Shown: positions 17,385 to 25,839 of the stretch, in pieces
How positions within the stretch are numbered: position 1 is the stretch's first letter
Layout of the letters: each line of letters begins with the position of its first letter
Source of the DNA: Rikenellaceae bacterium
Lineage (GTDB): Bacteria > Bacteroidota > Bacteroidia > Bacteroidales > Rikenellaceae
DNA: 64,000 bases
Direction of reading: 5' to 3'
Assembly (NCBI GenBank): GCA_015060015.1
Contig: SUZG01000005.1
Location: 52,875-116,874, forward strand
Position numbers and translations under genes: made by a program
Notes under the pieces: model-generated
What the model saw: only the letters and a program-made list of their open reading frames with translations
What the model was told of the DNA's origin: nothing
The model's database searches: none

Positions 17385-17960
17385 CTATTTGTGTGCGTCG
17401 ATAGCGGCACATATCCTGTCGCAGACCTCTTCGAGAGTGCCAACACCATTCACCGACACATACTTATCCTGCTTCGCGTAGTGCTCGGCTACAACCTCGG
17501 TCTGCTCACGATAGACAGCGATACGATTGCGGATAACATCCTCCGAAGCGTCATCGGCACGACCCGAATCCTTACCTCGCAACAGGATTCTCTTGACGAG
17601 CTCCTCCTCCGGAACATCCATATATATCATAACCGTTACCGAAAGGCCATCCTCGGCCAGCATAGCATCAAAAGCCTCGGCCTGTGCTGTGGTGCGGGGG
17701 AAGCCATCGAAGATATTGCCTACGGCATCACGATGCTCCGACATATAGTTACGCACCATTGATATAACAATTGAGTCGGGGGCCAACTGTCCCGCAGCGA
17801 TATACTCCTGCATACTCTTACCCAACTCCGTTTGACGAGCAATTTCGCCTCGTATAACCTCACCCGTAGAGATATGGTTGATGTTATACTTCTCCTTAAT
17901 CAGCGCCGCCTGCGTACCCTTGCCGCAGCCCGGTGCTCCAAACAAAATTATATTCAGCAT
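17385..17960 (-). CDS. adk: Adenylate kinase
   Basis: 191 residues: P-loop GAPGCGKGTQ, NMP-binding STGEVIRGEI, FDGFPRTTAQAEAF and GRADDASEDVIRNRIAVY. The zinc-finger/long lid of E. coli-type enzymes is replaced by the short lid (LRGKDSGR), typical of Bacteroidota. It interconverts ATP+AMP and 2 ADP in the cytosol. A box (TAATTTTG, 18025-18032 minus) lies 65 bases upstream. Confidence 0.97.
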   Translation of the reverse strand: MLNIILFGAPGCGKGTQAALIKEKYNINHISTGEVIRGEIARQTELGKSMQEYIAAGQLAPDSIVISMVRNYMSEHRDAVGNIFDGFPRTTAQAEAFDAMLAEDGLSVTVMIYMDVPEEELVKRILLRGKDSGRADDASEDVIRNRIAVYREQTEVVAEHYAKQDKYVSVNGVGTLEEVCDRICAAIDAHK

Positions 17961-18024
17961 ACTGTTTCGTAGTTTTTCTTATCTGCCCTGTTTCCAATGA
18001 GCAGACCTTCAACCTAACCGACGC

Positions 18025-18032
18025 CAAAATTA
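18025..18032 (-). promoter_or_regulatory. -7 box of adk
   Basis: TAATTTTG on the minus strand, 65 bases upstream of the adk ATG. Confidence 0.45.
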
Positions 18033-18107
18033 CAAAAATATATGCAAAAAACAACCTTTCAAAGTCGCTTTTTCTCCATAGAGTATCCTTATATGCGAAA
18101 TTATCAC

Positions 18108-18115
18108 TACCTTTG
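18108..18115 (+). promoter_or_regulatory. -7 box of the 218-aa lipoprotein
   Basis: TACCTTTG, 23 bases before the ATG. Confidence 0.55.
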
Positions 18116-18138
18116 GTTGAATATTTACCTCGCACGAA

Positions 18139-18795
18139 ATGAAAAAGAGTCTATTGATAATATGCGGATTGGCAGCCATGGCGGCTACGGCTTGTCGCAG
18201 TGCAGTGGAGCCTGTTGTCGTCACGGGATATATAGCGGCCGGCAGCGACGATACGGCAATCATCATCTCGCACCCCGACAGCCTGTTGCCCGTACGCATA
18301 GCCATAACCGATGCAACGACAATCTCCGGCGGAGAACTCGTAGCTGGAAATATCGCCGAGGTGATATATCTTCCCTCCGAGGAGAAGAGGGATGTCGTAC
18401 TGCCCAAAGCCTTACAGATTACGGCCGACAAGACCTTCCCGCGTGCCATAGGCCGCTGGGCATCACGCGAGGACCAACGTCCCAAGATAGACATTGAGCT
18501 ATGTGCCGACGGCACTATCACGCAGCTCTCGCCAACCGATATTCTCACATACAGCTCGTGGCGACTCTCCGGCGAGGAGGATGTAATTGAGTTGCGTGGC
18601 ACACTATCGCTGCCACCTGAACGGAAAAAAGAGAAGAAAAAAACAGCGTCCGATGCCGAGCTTGCCCCACCATCAAGACGCTTAAAATCGTTTTGTGTTA
18701 CTGCCGAGATAGGCATTGACGGCAACCGTCGCACGCTTATCATTACCTCCACAAAGAGCCGCAAAGCGAAGCTCTACTTCGTTGAGGAGCAGTAG
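18139..18795 (+). CDS. Lipoprotein, possibly lipocalin-like
   Basis: 218 residues with a lipoprotein signal peptide (lipobox TAC, Cys19). The first half is a small beta-rich domain (VVTGYIAAGSDDTAIIISHPDSLLPVRIA). The second half has GRWASREDQRPKIDIELCADGTITQL, reminiscent of lipocalin-like domains in Bacteroidota lipoproteins. A lysine-rich linker (PERKKEKKKTASD) interrupts it. Function unknown. It converges on thiL with only 11 bases between stops. Confidence 0.6.
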   Translation: MKKSLLIICGLAAMAATACRSAVEPVVVTGYIAAGSDDTAIIISHPDSLLPVRIAITDATTISGGELVAGNIAEVIYLPSEEKRDVVLPKALQITADKTFPRAIGRWASREDQRPKIDIELCADGTITQLSPTDILTYSSWRLSGEEDVIELRGTLSLPPERKKEKKKTASDAELAPPSRRLKSFCVTAEIGIDGNRRTLIITSTKSRKAKLYFVEEQ

Positions 18796-18806
18796 CCTAT
18801 CCCTGA

Positions 18807-19838
18807 TTACTCCTTAAAACCCTGTGCTCGCAGTTTGATGTCGCTGCCATCGGGCGTCACGAGATATGCACCCGCTGTCTCGCGTGTGATATGGCCGATG
18901 ATATCTACCAGACCAAGACGCATAACCTGCTCCTGCATAGCGAGTGGCACGGTGAAGAGCAACTCGTACTCCTCGCCGCCATTCAGTGCCGCCACTACGG
19001 GGTCGGCGTGCATCTCCTCGGCCAGAGCCGTTGTCTGCTTGGCGATGGGGATACGGTCGAGATAGATGCGGGCACCGCACTTCGCCGCCTTGCAAATCTG
19101 CAACACCTCGCTTGCCAGACCATCCGAGATATCAATCATTGATGTAGGCACAATCTTCTCCTCCGCCAGCACCTCTATAATATCTTTGCGTGCACGTGGT
19201 TTCAGATAACGCTGCAACAGATACTCATAACCCTTAAACTGCGGCTCGGGATGCTCCATATCGTGCAGGACACGTTTCTCGCGTTCCAAAAGTTGCAAGC
19301 CCATATACGCTGCACCAAGATTGCCCGTCAAACAGATAAGGTCGTTGAACTGTGCCCCACTGCGATAGGTTATAGCCTTACGCTTGGCACGACCTATGGT
19401 GGTAATGTTTATCACAAGGCCCGTCATCGATGCCGAAGTGTCACCGCCAACCAAATCTACGCCCAACTCCGAGCAGGCAAACTCGATGCCCTCGTAGAGG
19501 TCTTTCAGAGCCTCGACCGACATCTTCGACGATACGCCCAGCGAGATTGTAATCTGTTCGGGCAGGGCATTCATCGCCAAAACATCACTCACGCCAACGG
19601 TTACAGCCTTATAACCCAGGTGTTTCAGCGGAAAGTAGGTCAAATCGAAGTCTATGCCCTCCAACAGCGTGTCGGTCGTCACGACCACTGCATCATCACG
19701 CCCTGCGGCTATCACGGCAGCATCGTCACCCACACCCTTCAATGTTGATTTATTTTTCGGCTGGAAACCCTCGGTAAGGTGGTCAATCAGACCAAACTCG
19801 CCCAACTCTGCAATTTCGGTACGCTTCTTATCACTCAT
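18807..19838 (-). CDS. thiL: Thiamine-monophosphate kinase
   Basis: 343 residues of the AIR-synthase/ThiL fold: LKGVGDDAAVI, VVTTDTLLEGIDFDL, GGDTSAS, SMIDISDGLASE and ALNGGEEYELLFTV are conserved active-site blocks. It phosphorylates thiamine monophosphate to TPP, the ligand of the riboswitch at 8.3 kb. A box (TACTTTTG, 19856-19863 minus) lies 17 bases before the ATG; no THI element precedes thiL itself. Confidence 0.95.
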   Translation of the reverse strand: MSDKKRTEIAELGEFGLIDHLTEGFQPKNKSTLKGVGDDAAVIAAGRDDAVVVTTDTLLEGIDFDLTYFPLKHLGYKAVTVGVSDVLAMNALPEQITISLGVSSKMSVEALKDLYEGIEFACSELGVDLVGGDTSASMTGLVINITTIGRAKRKAITYRSGAQFNDLICLTGNLGAAYMGLQLLEREKRVLHDMEHPEPQFKGYEYLLQRYLKPRARKDIIEVLAEEKIVPTSMIDISDGLASEVLQICKAAKCGARIYLDRIPIAKQTTALAEEMHADPVVAALNGGEEYELLFTVPLAMQEQVMRLGLVDIIGHITRETAGAYLVTPDGSDIKLRAQGFKE

Positions 19839-19950
19839 AATGGAAATATTTTTGGCAAAAGTAATAAAAAATATTCTCGGTTTCGTCTTTTTCGCTATTT
19901 TTAAGTCTTATAAGCAAACGGCCGTTTGAAATAACAAACAAAACAAGGAG

Positions 19951-20436
19951 ATGAAACTAAACCAAACCATAAGCAATGAACAATTGGGCGAATGGATAGA
20001 CCTGTGGCAAGATGCACTCTACCGCTACGCCTTCTTCAAGGTGGGCAACAGAGCCGATGCCGAGGATGTGATTCAGGATGCCTTCCTGAAAATAGCATCT
20101 GCGGAGAGGGCCATCCTTAACCCCAAGGCCTATCTGTTCCGCACCGTTGCAAATCTTTGTGCCGATGCTTTACGCCGCAATTCGCACCTTCAACCCATTG
20201 AGGAACGTATGCCGGCACCCTCTCTCCAAGACGAGACGGAGGCACAAGAGGAGCAACGCCGCATAGCCCGCCTGCTCGACAAACTCCAACCACGACAAGC
20301 CGAGGTTATTCGCCTGCACATTCACGCTGGACTGAAATTTACCGAGATTGCTGAGATGTTAGACGAGCCGGTAACAACCATCAAGAGCCGCTTTACAAGT
20401 GGCATTGAAAAACTTAAACAGATGTATATCAACTAA
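19951..20436 (+). CDS. ECF RNA polymerase sigma factor
   Basis: 161 residues: region 2 (YAFFKVGNRADAEDVIQDAFLKIA, residues about 25-55) and region 4 (LQPRQAEVIRLHIHAGLKFTEIAEMLDEPVTTIKSRF, about 110-150). Region 3 is absent, so it is extracytoplasmic-function type. It is followed 12 bases later by a single-pass membrane protein, probably its anti-sigma partner. A palindrome, aacggccgtt, lies just upstream of the gene. Confidence 0.9.
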   Translation: MKLNQTISNEQLGEWIDLWQDALYRYAFFKVGNRADAEDVIQDAFLKIASAERAILNPKAYLFRTVANLCADALRRNSHLQPIEERMPAPSLQDETEAQEEQRRIARLLDKLQPRQAEVIRLHIHAGLKFTEIAEMLDEPVTTIKSRFTSGIEKLKQMYIN

Positions 20437-20448
20437 AAAACAGCAACT

Positions 20449-21678
20449 ATGAAGACTCAAGAATATGACAAGCAGTCAGAGCAGATTATCGATATGCTCA
20501 CACCAAAAATGGAAGTCAAGCCGTCGGCTGATTTGCGAGGCAGAATCCTCCGCACAGCAAAGCAACAGGCCGAGCAACACGCAGAGCAGCCTCGTCGCCG
20601 CACACCACTTTACTGGCTGGGGACAATTGCTTCGGTTGCAGCCGTTATAGCCATTGCCATCACGCTGACGCTAAACACACCCGCCTATGCCGCACGCAGA
20701 TACTTCTCCGAAGCATTGACCGTTGCCGAGGATATCAAGACGATGGTGATGCAACTCAGCGTCCGCACCGAGAAGGATGAGCCAATCGACTACATACACC
20801 CCTCGCACGACTTTATTCCTGCCACAATTAAGGTTATCTACGACGAGCCGATGTTGTGGTCGATAGAGAAGAAAGATGGTCGCACGGTGCTTTTCAATGG
20901 TGGCAATCAACTTTACGAATGGCTTAATGGCGGCGACAATGGTATCGGCTGGGTAAAATACTACGATGGCTATCCGAATGGCGATTTAGCTGTTTTTCTC
21001 GACCCTCGTCTGCTCCTTGAAGCAGAGCTGCGTACTGCCGAACGCAACCGAGGTACGAAATATGCCACCTACGACAATGGCGAGACCGTTGTTGTATCGG
21101 TAACGACAATTGCCCAGGGCGACTTCTCGGAGAGTGAATATATGCTTAACACATCAATCTTGGAGGCTAACACCATTCGCGAATATACATTCGCCAAGGC
21201 GACAAGCGAACTCCTTAAATTGCGTATAGATTTTGTAATCGACAGCCAACCCGTCACTGTCATCGAAAGCGAGGTTATACGCTACAACGAGCCAATGTCA
21301 GCCGATGACCTATACGACGAGGCTCTGTTTGAGAGTGTAGCATTCCAGACCGCCGACATCGAGGGTGCGGAATCTTCACCGCTGGCTTGCCACTCGGCCG
21401 ACGAGGCAGCAAAAATCATCTTGGATGCAATGAGTGACTGGAATACCGAGATTCTCTCGACAGCAATGTGCTACTACCGCGACTTTATGCCCACATTGGA
21501 GGCGAAATATAAGGGTATGAAGGTAAAGTCTGTCAAGAAGGCTGTAAAGTCGGGTCTATACCCGGGTCGCTTTGTCGAGTGTCAGGTTATCCTCGCTAAC
21601 GGAGAGAAGGAGAGGTTGGTGCTTGCTCTACGCAACGACAACTCATCGCACATCTGGCTGCTTGACGGCGGATTGTAA
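20449..21678 (+). CDS. Probable anti-sigma or membrane-anchored partner of the ECF sigma factor
   Basis: 409 residues. The cytoplasmic N-terminus (residues 1-55, with PSADLRGRILRTAKQQAEQ like short anti-sigma tails) is followed by one membrane helix (about 56-75). A large periplasmic region contains two beta-rich segments; residues about 95-270 resemble outer-membrane lipoprotein-sorting folds. No canonical zinc anti-sigma motif (HxxxCxxC) is visible, so the anti-sigma role is inferred from position only. Confidence 0.65.
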   Translation: MKTQEYDKQSEQIIDMLTPKMEVKPSADLRGRILRTAKQQAEQHAEQPRRRTPLYWLGTIASVAAVIAIAITLTLNTPAYAARRYFSEALTVAEDIKTMVMQLSVRTEKDEPIDYIHPSHDFIPATIKVIYDEPMLWSIEKKDGRTVLFNGGNQLYEWLNGGDNGIGWVKYYDGYPNGDLAVFLDPRLLLEAELRTAERNRGTKYATYDNGETVVVSVTTIAQGDFSESEYMLNTSILEANTIREYTFAKATSELLKLRIDFVIDSQPVTVIESEVIRYNEPMSADDLYDEALFESVAFQTADIEGAESSPLACHSADEAAKIILDAMSDWNTEILSTAMCYYRDFMPTLEAKYKGMKVKSVKKAVKSGLYPGRFVECQVILANGEKERLVLALRNDNSSHIWLLDGGL

Positions 21679-21738
21679 CCACAACTCATAAAATAGGTAA
21701 TAAGTTGTGCCGGGCCACCTCTTCGGGGGTGGCTCACT

Positions 21739-22434
21739 TTATTGCTCCACTACTCTCTCGGCATATTTGCGTGAGACGGGGAGTGTAACGCCATCGAGCT
21801 CCACCTCGGTACGCGACGCACGAATAATAAGCTCGCGACGCACGATATAGGAACGGTGTATGCGGACAAAATGGAGTTCATTGAGTGTAGCCTCCCAGCG
21901 AGAGATTGGTGTTCGCGTACGCAGACTCTCTCCCGCGATAGTATGCACCACTACCTCGTCATCCAAAGACTCTATGTAGAAAATCTCCTCCGAGGGCAAA
22001 GATATATGGCGGCGGTCGGAGATAAACTCCACGACCTGCGGACGCTCGGCCTCGCGACGCTTCAAAAAGTTATCCAGCAGCCATTCGGGCAGGGCCAGAG
22101 CTACCAAGACGAAGAGGATGAATATGGGGTTGAGCAGCAGAGGTGGAAATGTCATCTTGTGATAGACTCCAACACCTATATAGTTATTGACACCAAACAG
22201 TAGCAGATAGGTAAGCACCAGCACTGCCGCAGCAAGAAATCCTGCATTCATCATCCCCTGCCACCTGCTTGAAAACGAAATTTGCGGCACGAAGAATTTT
22301 ATCGCCAGCAACCCCGGCAGGAACATCGAGCCGACGAACATCGACGCCGAAAAATCGTAGCCCAGTGACGAGAGAATCGTCGCCAGCACCACAAGGCAAA
22401 TGCCCCAATAGAGTATCGTCCACAAGATTCGCAT
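21739..22434 (-). CDS. Membrane-bound LytTR-family regulator
   Basis: 231 residues from MRILWTILYW; the ORF-track start 81 codons earlier crosses the promoter region and the divergent gene and is rejected. Four membrane helices (residues about 3-22, 32-50, 58-80, 92-115) precede a C-terminal LytTR DNA-binding domain (about 130-231: IFYIESLDDEVVVHTIAGESLRTRTPISRWEATL...FVRIHRSYIVRR). No response-regulator receiver is present, so signal sensing is probably by the membrane part. It is divergent from the ExbB-like gene and shares its control region. Confidence 0.88.
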   Translation of the reverse strand: MRILWTILYWGICLVVLATILSSLGYDFSASMFVGSMFLPGLLAIKFFVPQISFSSRWQGMMNAGFLAAAVLVLTYLLLFGVNNYIGVGVYHKMTFPPLLLNPIFILFVLVALALPEWLLDNFLKRREAERPQVVEFISDRRHISLPSEEIFYIESLDDEVVVHTIAGESLRTRTPISRWEATLNELHFVRIHRSYIVRRELIIRASRTEVELDGVTLPVSRKYAERVVEQ

Positions 22435-22438
22435 AGCA

Positions 22439-22446
22439 CAAAGATA
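22439..22446 (-). promoter_or_regulatory. -7 box of the LytTR gene, almost touching the ATG
   Basis: TATCTTTG on the minus strand ends 4 bases before the start codon, so the mRNA is probably leaderless. Confidence 0.55.
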
Positions 22447-22461
22447 CGAAAAAATGGTTTC

Positions 22462-22519
22462 GTCAAAAGCCCCACACCCCCGAAATAGGGGATTTGACGC
22501 CCCACTTTGGGGATTTGAC
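22462..22519. promoter_or_regulatory. Candidate LytTR operator: two 11-bp direct repeats
   Basis: GGGGATTTGAC occurs at 22488-22498 and exactly again at 22509-22519, 21 bp apart, i.e. two helical turns. LytTR dimers bind such tandem repeats just upstream of the -35 region. An inverted, imperfect copy (gtcaaaagcccc) lies at 22462-22473, nearer the LytTR gene. Confidence 0.65.
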
Positions 22520-22520
22520 C

Positions 22521-22552
22521 TTGCAAAAACACACTCCTGCACGCTATCTTTG
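22521..22552 (+). promoter_or_regulatory. Promoter of the ExbB-like gene
   Basis: TTG at 22521-22523 and TATCTTTG at 22545-22552, 21-base spacer, directly following the direct repeats. Confidence 0.65.
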
Positions 22553-22597
22553 CAGTAGGAATTCCTAAAACCATCAAAAACTAAAAAAACGGAAACA

Positions 22598-23065
22598 ATG
22601 AAAAAGTATGTTATTCTTACTATTAGCTTTATGTTCGCTGTGGCTTGTGCGACTGCATTTGCACAAGACACAATCAACTACTCGTCGGGCGAGGTAGTTG
22701 CATCCCCGGAGCCACGCATTTATCAAGCGATACCGGTACCGAGTACCTCTCTTTATGAACTCTATCAGCAGGGTGGTGTGCTGTTTATGTCACTTATCAC
22801 ACTCTGCTTGGTTGGCGTTTTTTTGGCAGCATGGAAGATGCCCTCACGCGTAAAGGAGTTAGGTATTGCGGCTCTCGTTCTGGGACTTGTATCTTGGGCC
22901 GTCGGAATGTATCAGGCAATGGGCGTGCTGCAAATAAATGGAGATATCTCGCCCTCGGTGCTTTTAGGCGGAGCAAAGGTGGCCCTTATTGCTCCAATTT
23001 GGGGAGCTATCGTATATTTCATTTCGCTTGTCGTGCGCATAATCCAAAAACCCAAGACTATCTAA
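22598..23065 (+). CDS. Minimal MotA/TolQ/ExbB-like membrane protein
   Basis: 155 residues: signal-like first helix (cleavage plausible after AFA), a helix at about 60-80 (GGVLFMSLITLCLVGVFLA), then GIAALVLGLVSWAVGMYQAM and DISPSVLLGGAKVALIAPIWGAIVYFISLVVRI. The last two helices resemble the paired pore helices of ExbB/MotA proteins (G-x-x-GMxxA and the GDISPxxLxGGxxVAL block). It lacks the long cytoplasmic loop and has no ExbD neighbour. Likely target of the divergent LytTR regulator. Function unknown. Confidence 0.65.
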   Translation: MKKYVILTISFMFAVACATAFAQDTINYSSGEVVASPEPRIYQAIPVPSTSLYELYQQGGVLFMSLITLCLVGVFLAAWKMPSRVKELGIAALVLGLVSWAVGMYQAMGVLQINGDISPSVLLGGAKVALIAPIWGAIVYFISLVVRIIQKPKTI

Positions 23066-23082
23066 CCGAGTTTTCTCTTACC

Positions 23083-23117
23083 ATATCAGCCCGCCTCACC
23101 GCGGGCTATATTTTTTC
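23083..23117 (+). terminator. Terminator of the ExbB-like gene
   Basis: Stem agcccgc / gcgggct followed by atatttttt. Confidence 0.8.
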
Positions 23118-23196
23118 CAACAAAAAAGCAGACTCCCAATGGGAATCTGCTTTCTTATCTCAATTTTGCTTGTATTAAAGTGGCTTTTCAAGGCTA
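23118..23196. repeat. Duplicated terminator segment, copy A
   Basis: Contains aaagcagactccc / gggaatctgcttt and then ttttgcttgtattaaagtg-cttttcaaggct. The same block recurs at 23287. Between the copies lies another hairpin, aaatgcctaacc / ggtcaggcattt (23199-23228). Confidence 0.7.
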
Positions 23197-23286
23197 CAAA
23201 AAATGCCTAACCCAAAGGTCAGGCATTTAATATCGAAAAAATTCACATAACGATAGCTATTTTGAAGCTGTGACCGAGTGAAACCC

Positions 23287-23362
23287 CAACAAAAAAGCAG
23301 ACTCTTTTCGAATCTGCTTTCTTATTTGGTATTTTGCTTGTATTAAAGTGACTTTTCAAGGC
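23287..23362. repeat. Duplicated terminator segment, copy B
   Basis: Second copy of the block at 23118, with hairpin agcagactc / gaatctgct flanked by A6 and a T-rich run. Nearest the end of rplI, it can end that operon as well. The rest of 23363-23452 holds nothing I recognise. Confidence 0.7.
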
Positions 23363-23452
23363 TTGCGACATTTTCAAACGCGGAGCATACTTGGCGTATG
23401 TGAGCAGTTTGAAAACGAGCGTAACGCAGAAAAGACCTTTAAGACAACAAAA

Positions 23453-23893
23453 TTACTCTTCTGCTACTACTGACAACGCCACAGTAGCCTTAACCTCGCG
23501 GTGAAGCTTAACAGTAGCAGTGTACTCGCCTACGGTCTTGATTGCATCAACTACGATAGCCTTGCGATCTACTACAACCTCCTTTGCAGCCAAAGCCTCT
23601 GCTACGTCAGCAGAAGTAACTGCACCGAAGATCTTACCCTCCTCAGCCTTAACGGTGATAACCAAAGGCAGGTTAGCCAACTTCTCAGCCAAAGCCTGTG
23701 CATCAGCCAAGATCTTAGCGTCCTTGTGAGCACGTTGGCGAAGGTTCTCAGCCAATACCTTCTTTGCAGATGCGGTAGCGGCCTTTGCAAAACCCTGAGG
23801 AATCAAGTAATTGTTTGCGTAACCGGGCTTTACGTTAACGATGTCGTTAGCATAACCCAAGTTCTCTACGTCTTTGATAAGAATAACTTCCAT
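23453..23893 (-). CDS. rplI: 50S ribosomal protein L9
   Basis: 146 residues. The N-terminal domain MEVILIKDVENLGYANDIVNVKPGYANNYLIPQGFA is diagnostic; then the connecting helix and a C-terminal rRNA-binding domain. Last gene of the rpsF-rpsR-rplI operon. Confidence 0.97.
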   Translation of the reverse strand: MEVILIKDVENLGYANDIVNVKPGYANNYLIPQGFAKAATASAKKVLAENLRQRAHKDAKILADAQALAEKLANLPLVITVKAEEGKIFGAVTSADVAEALAAKEVVVDRKAIVVDAIKTVGEYTATVKLHREVKATVALSVVAEE

Positions 23894-23912
23894 ATTGCTC
23901 TCCTCCTCTTAA

Positions 23913-24194
23913 TTATTTCATACAATCGGTTACGAACGGCAAAATTGCGAGGTGACGCGCACGCTTAACAGCCTGTGCTACCTTCTTCTGGAACTTCTGA
24001 GAAGTACCTGTGAGGCGACGGGGCAAAATCTTACCCTGCTCGTTGAGGAACTTCTTCAAGAACTCACCGTCCTTATAATCTACGTACTTGATGCCGAGCT
24101 TCTTGAAACGGCAGTACTTCTTCTTCTTTACATCAACTGATACGGGATTCAAGTAACGAATCTCGCCTGCTGCATTTACATTCTCCTGTGCCAT
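23913..24194 (-). CDS. rpsR: 30S ribosomal protein S18
   Basis: 93 residues; the core [61 protein letters not shown] is canonical. S18 forms a heterodimer with S6 on the 30S platform. It lies 3 bases after rpsF. Confidence 0.97.
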   Translation of the reverse strand: MAQENVNAAGEIRYLNPVSVDVKKKKYCRFKKLGIKYVDYKDGEFLKKFLNEQGKILPRRLTGTSQKFQKKVAQAVKRARHLAILPFVTDCMK

Positions 24195-24197
24195 AGT

Positions 24198-24545
24198 TTA
24201 CTCCTCCTGTGATTTGTTAGCAAGCTTGGCGCGACGCTTTGCAGAGTACTCCACAGCGAACTTGTCCTGCTTGAAAGTTAAGAAACGAATGATACGCTCG
24301 TCACGACGGTAGCCAGTCTCGAGCTTCTCGATGAGTGAACCCTCACCCTCGAACTCTACCAGGAAGTAGAAACCGGTAGTCTTCTTCTGAATAGGATATG
24401 CAAGCTTCTTCAAGCCCCAGTTCTCCACATTCACGATCTGACCGCCGTTCTCGGTAATGATGCCCTGGAATTTGTCAGCAACCTCCTTCACCTGTGCGTC
24501 TGAAAGGACGGGAGTGACAATGAAAACGGTTTCGTAATTGTTCAT
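24198..24545 (-). CDS. rpsF: 30S ribosomal protein S6
   Basis: 115 residues beginning [26 protein letters not shown], the usual S6 fold, with a lysine-rich tail. First gene of rpsF-rpsR-rplI. The 35-base leader contains caccgctaaaaagc; S6:S18 autoregulatory leaders carry a CCG-containing stem, but the match here is too short to call. Confidence 0.96.
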   Translation of the reverse strand: MNNYETVFIVTPVLSDAQVKEVADKFQGIITENGGQIVNVENWGLKKLAYPIQKKTTGFYFLVEFEGEGSLIEKLETGYRRDERIIRFLTFKQDKFAVEYSAKRRAKLANKSQEE

Positions 24546-24586
24546 AATAAAATTTTAATTAAGTGTTTATGTGCTTTTTAGCGGTG

Positions 24587-24594
24587 CAAAGGTA
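24587..24594 (-). promoter_or_regulatory. -7 box of rpsF operon
   Basis: TACCTTTG on the minus strand, 41 bases before the rpsF ATG. Confidence 0.6.
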
Positions 24595-24635
24595 ACAATA
24601 AATTCCTGAAAACAAAATTTTTCTCTATTTTTTCG

Positions 24636-24643
24636 TACCTTTG
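24636..24643 (+). promoter_or_regulatory. -7 box of the ABC importer operon
   Basis: TACCTTTG 38 bases before the binding-protein ATG. No cobalamin riboswitch or clear Fur box is visible between them. Confidence 0.6.
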
Positions 24644-24681
24644 GCAGTGAATAAACCGCTTATATTGAGGAGAGACGATTT

Positions 24682-25839
24682 ATGTACCGCCTTTTTCGAC
24701 ATATTTTTATGCTTGTAGCACTCTGCCTGGCAGGGTGTGGCGAACGTGGTGTGGCATTCAATACGGAGGCATTCAGCGAGTTACTCTACCAACCGCAATA
24801 TGCCGCAGGGTTTGAGATTCTCTCTACGGCCGAGGGCGACGCAAGGCTTATCATCGTGAAAAATCCGTGGCAGGGAGCCGAGGGCGTGGAGCAGATGCTG
24901 CTCATCGACAGCGGGAGGCGTTTCGACATCGGGCATCATCCCGAAGTGCAACGCATCACAGCCCCCGCCGAGAGGATTGTGTGCCTCTCGTCGAGCCATA
25001 TCGCAATGCTCGATGCCATAGGCGAGGTGGAGAGGGTTGTCGGCGTGTCGGGCATCAACTTTATAATGAATGAGCATATCGTAGCAAACCGCACAAAGAT
25101 TGGCGACATAGGCTATGACAACAATATGAACTACGAGCTATTGCTCTCGCTGGATGCCGACCTTGTGATGCTCTATGGCGTGTCGGCCGAGAACAGCATC
25201 GAACGCAAGTTGCGGGAGTTGGGAATACCATACATCTACATTGGCGAGTATGTCGAGTCGTCGCCCCTGGGCAAGGCCGAATGGATGGTTGCCGTGGCCG
25301 AGATTACAGGCAAGCGAGAGATTGGCGAGGAGCATTTCAACGCCATCGCCACCAGCTATAACTCTACGGCACAACGCATAGCCGAGCACACCTCCACAGC
25401 AACACGCCCGCAAGTGATGATAAACACGCCCTATCGCGATGCGTGGGTATTGCCGTCGGAGAATAACTATATGGCCCGCATAATCAGCGATGCGGGTGGT
25501 CGTTGCTACACCACCGAAGGCGAGGGTAACACCTCGAAGCCGATAGATATCGAGCAGGCTCTGCTCTATGCCGAGAGTGCCGACTTCTGGCTCAATGTGG
25601 GCGGATGTCGCAGCCTGCAAGAGCTAACCTCGCAAAATCCCCGTTTTGCAAAGGTGGGGGTCGTCGAGGATAAAAAGGTATATAACAATACGGCACGCCG
25701 CACAGCGAGTGGAGGCTCCGACTTCTGGGAATCGGGCGTGGTGCGTCCCGACCTGATTCTCAAAGACCTCGCAACGATTTTCCACCCCGAGATTATGGGC
25801 GAGGAGCATACTTTATATTATTATACACGACTGAACTGA
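24682..25839 (+). CDS. ABC importer substrate-binding lipoprotein, BtuF/FecB-like
   Basis: 385 residues with lipobox LAGC (Cys19). The cluster-III binding-protein fold is shown by RIVCLSSSHIAMLDAIGEVERVVGVSG, LSLDADLVMLYG and the second lobe FWLNVGGCRSLQELTS. These proteins deliver vitamin B12, haem or ferric siderophores to a FecCD-type permease; the substrate cannot be told from sequence. Its stop codon overlaps the permease ATG by one base, so the three genes form one operon. Confidence 0.88.
   Translation: MYRLFRHIFMLVALCLAGCGERGVAFNTEAFSELLYQPQYAAGFEILSTAEGDARLIIVKNPWQGAEGVEQMLLIDSGRRFDIGHHPEVQRITAPAERIVCLSSSHIAMLDAIGEVERVVGVSGINFIMNEHIVANRTKIGDIGYDNNMNYELLLSLDADLVMLYGVSAENSIERKLRELGIPYIYIGEYVESSPLGKAEWMVAVAEITGKREIGEEHFNAIATSYNSTAQRIAEHTSTATRPQVMINTPYRDAWVLPSENNYMARIISDAGGRCYTTEGEGNTSKPIDIEQALLYAESADFWLNVGGCRSLQELTSQNPRFAKVGVVEDKKVYNNTARRTASGGSDFWESGVVRPDLILKDLATIFHPEIMGEEHTLYYYTRLN

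Noticed and set aside
22435-22677. 81-codon N-terminal extension of the LytTR gene
   Set aside because: It covers the operator and the start of the divergent gene; a -7 box sits directly before the internal ATG.
24546-24681. Cobalamin riboswitch before the BtuFCD-like operon
   Set aside because: The interval is too short and lacks the B12-box; only a promoter box is visible.
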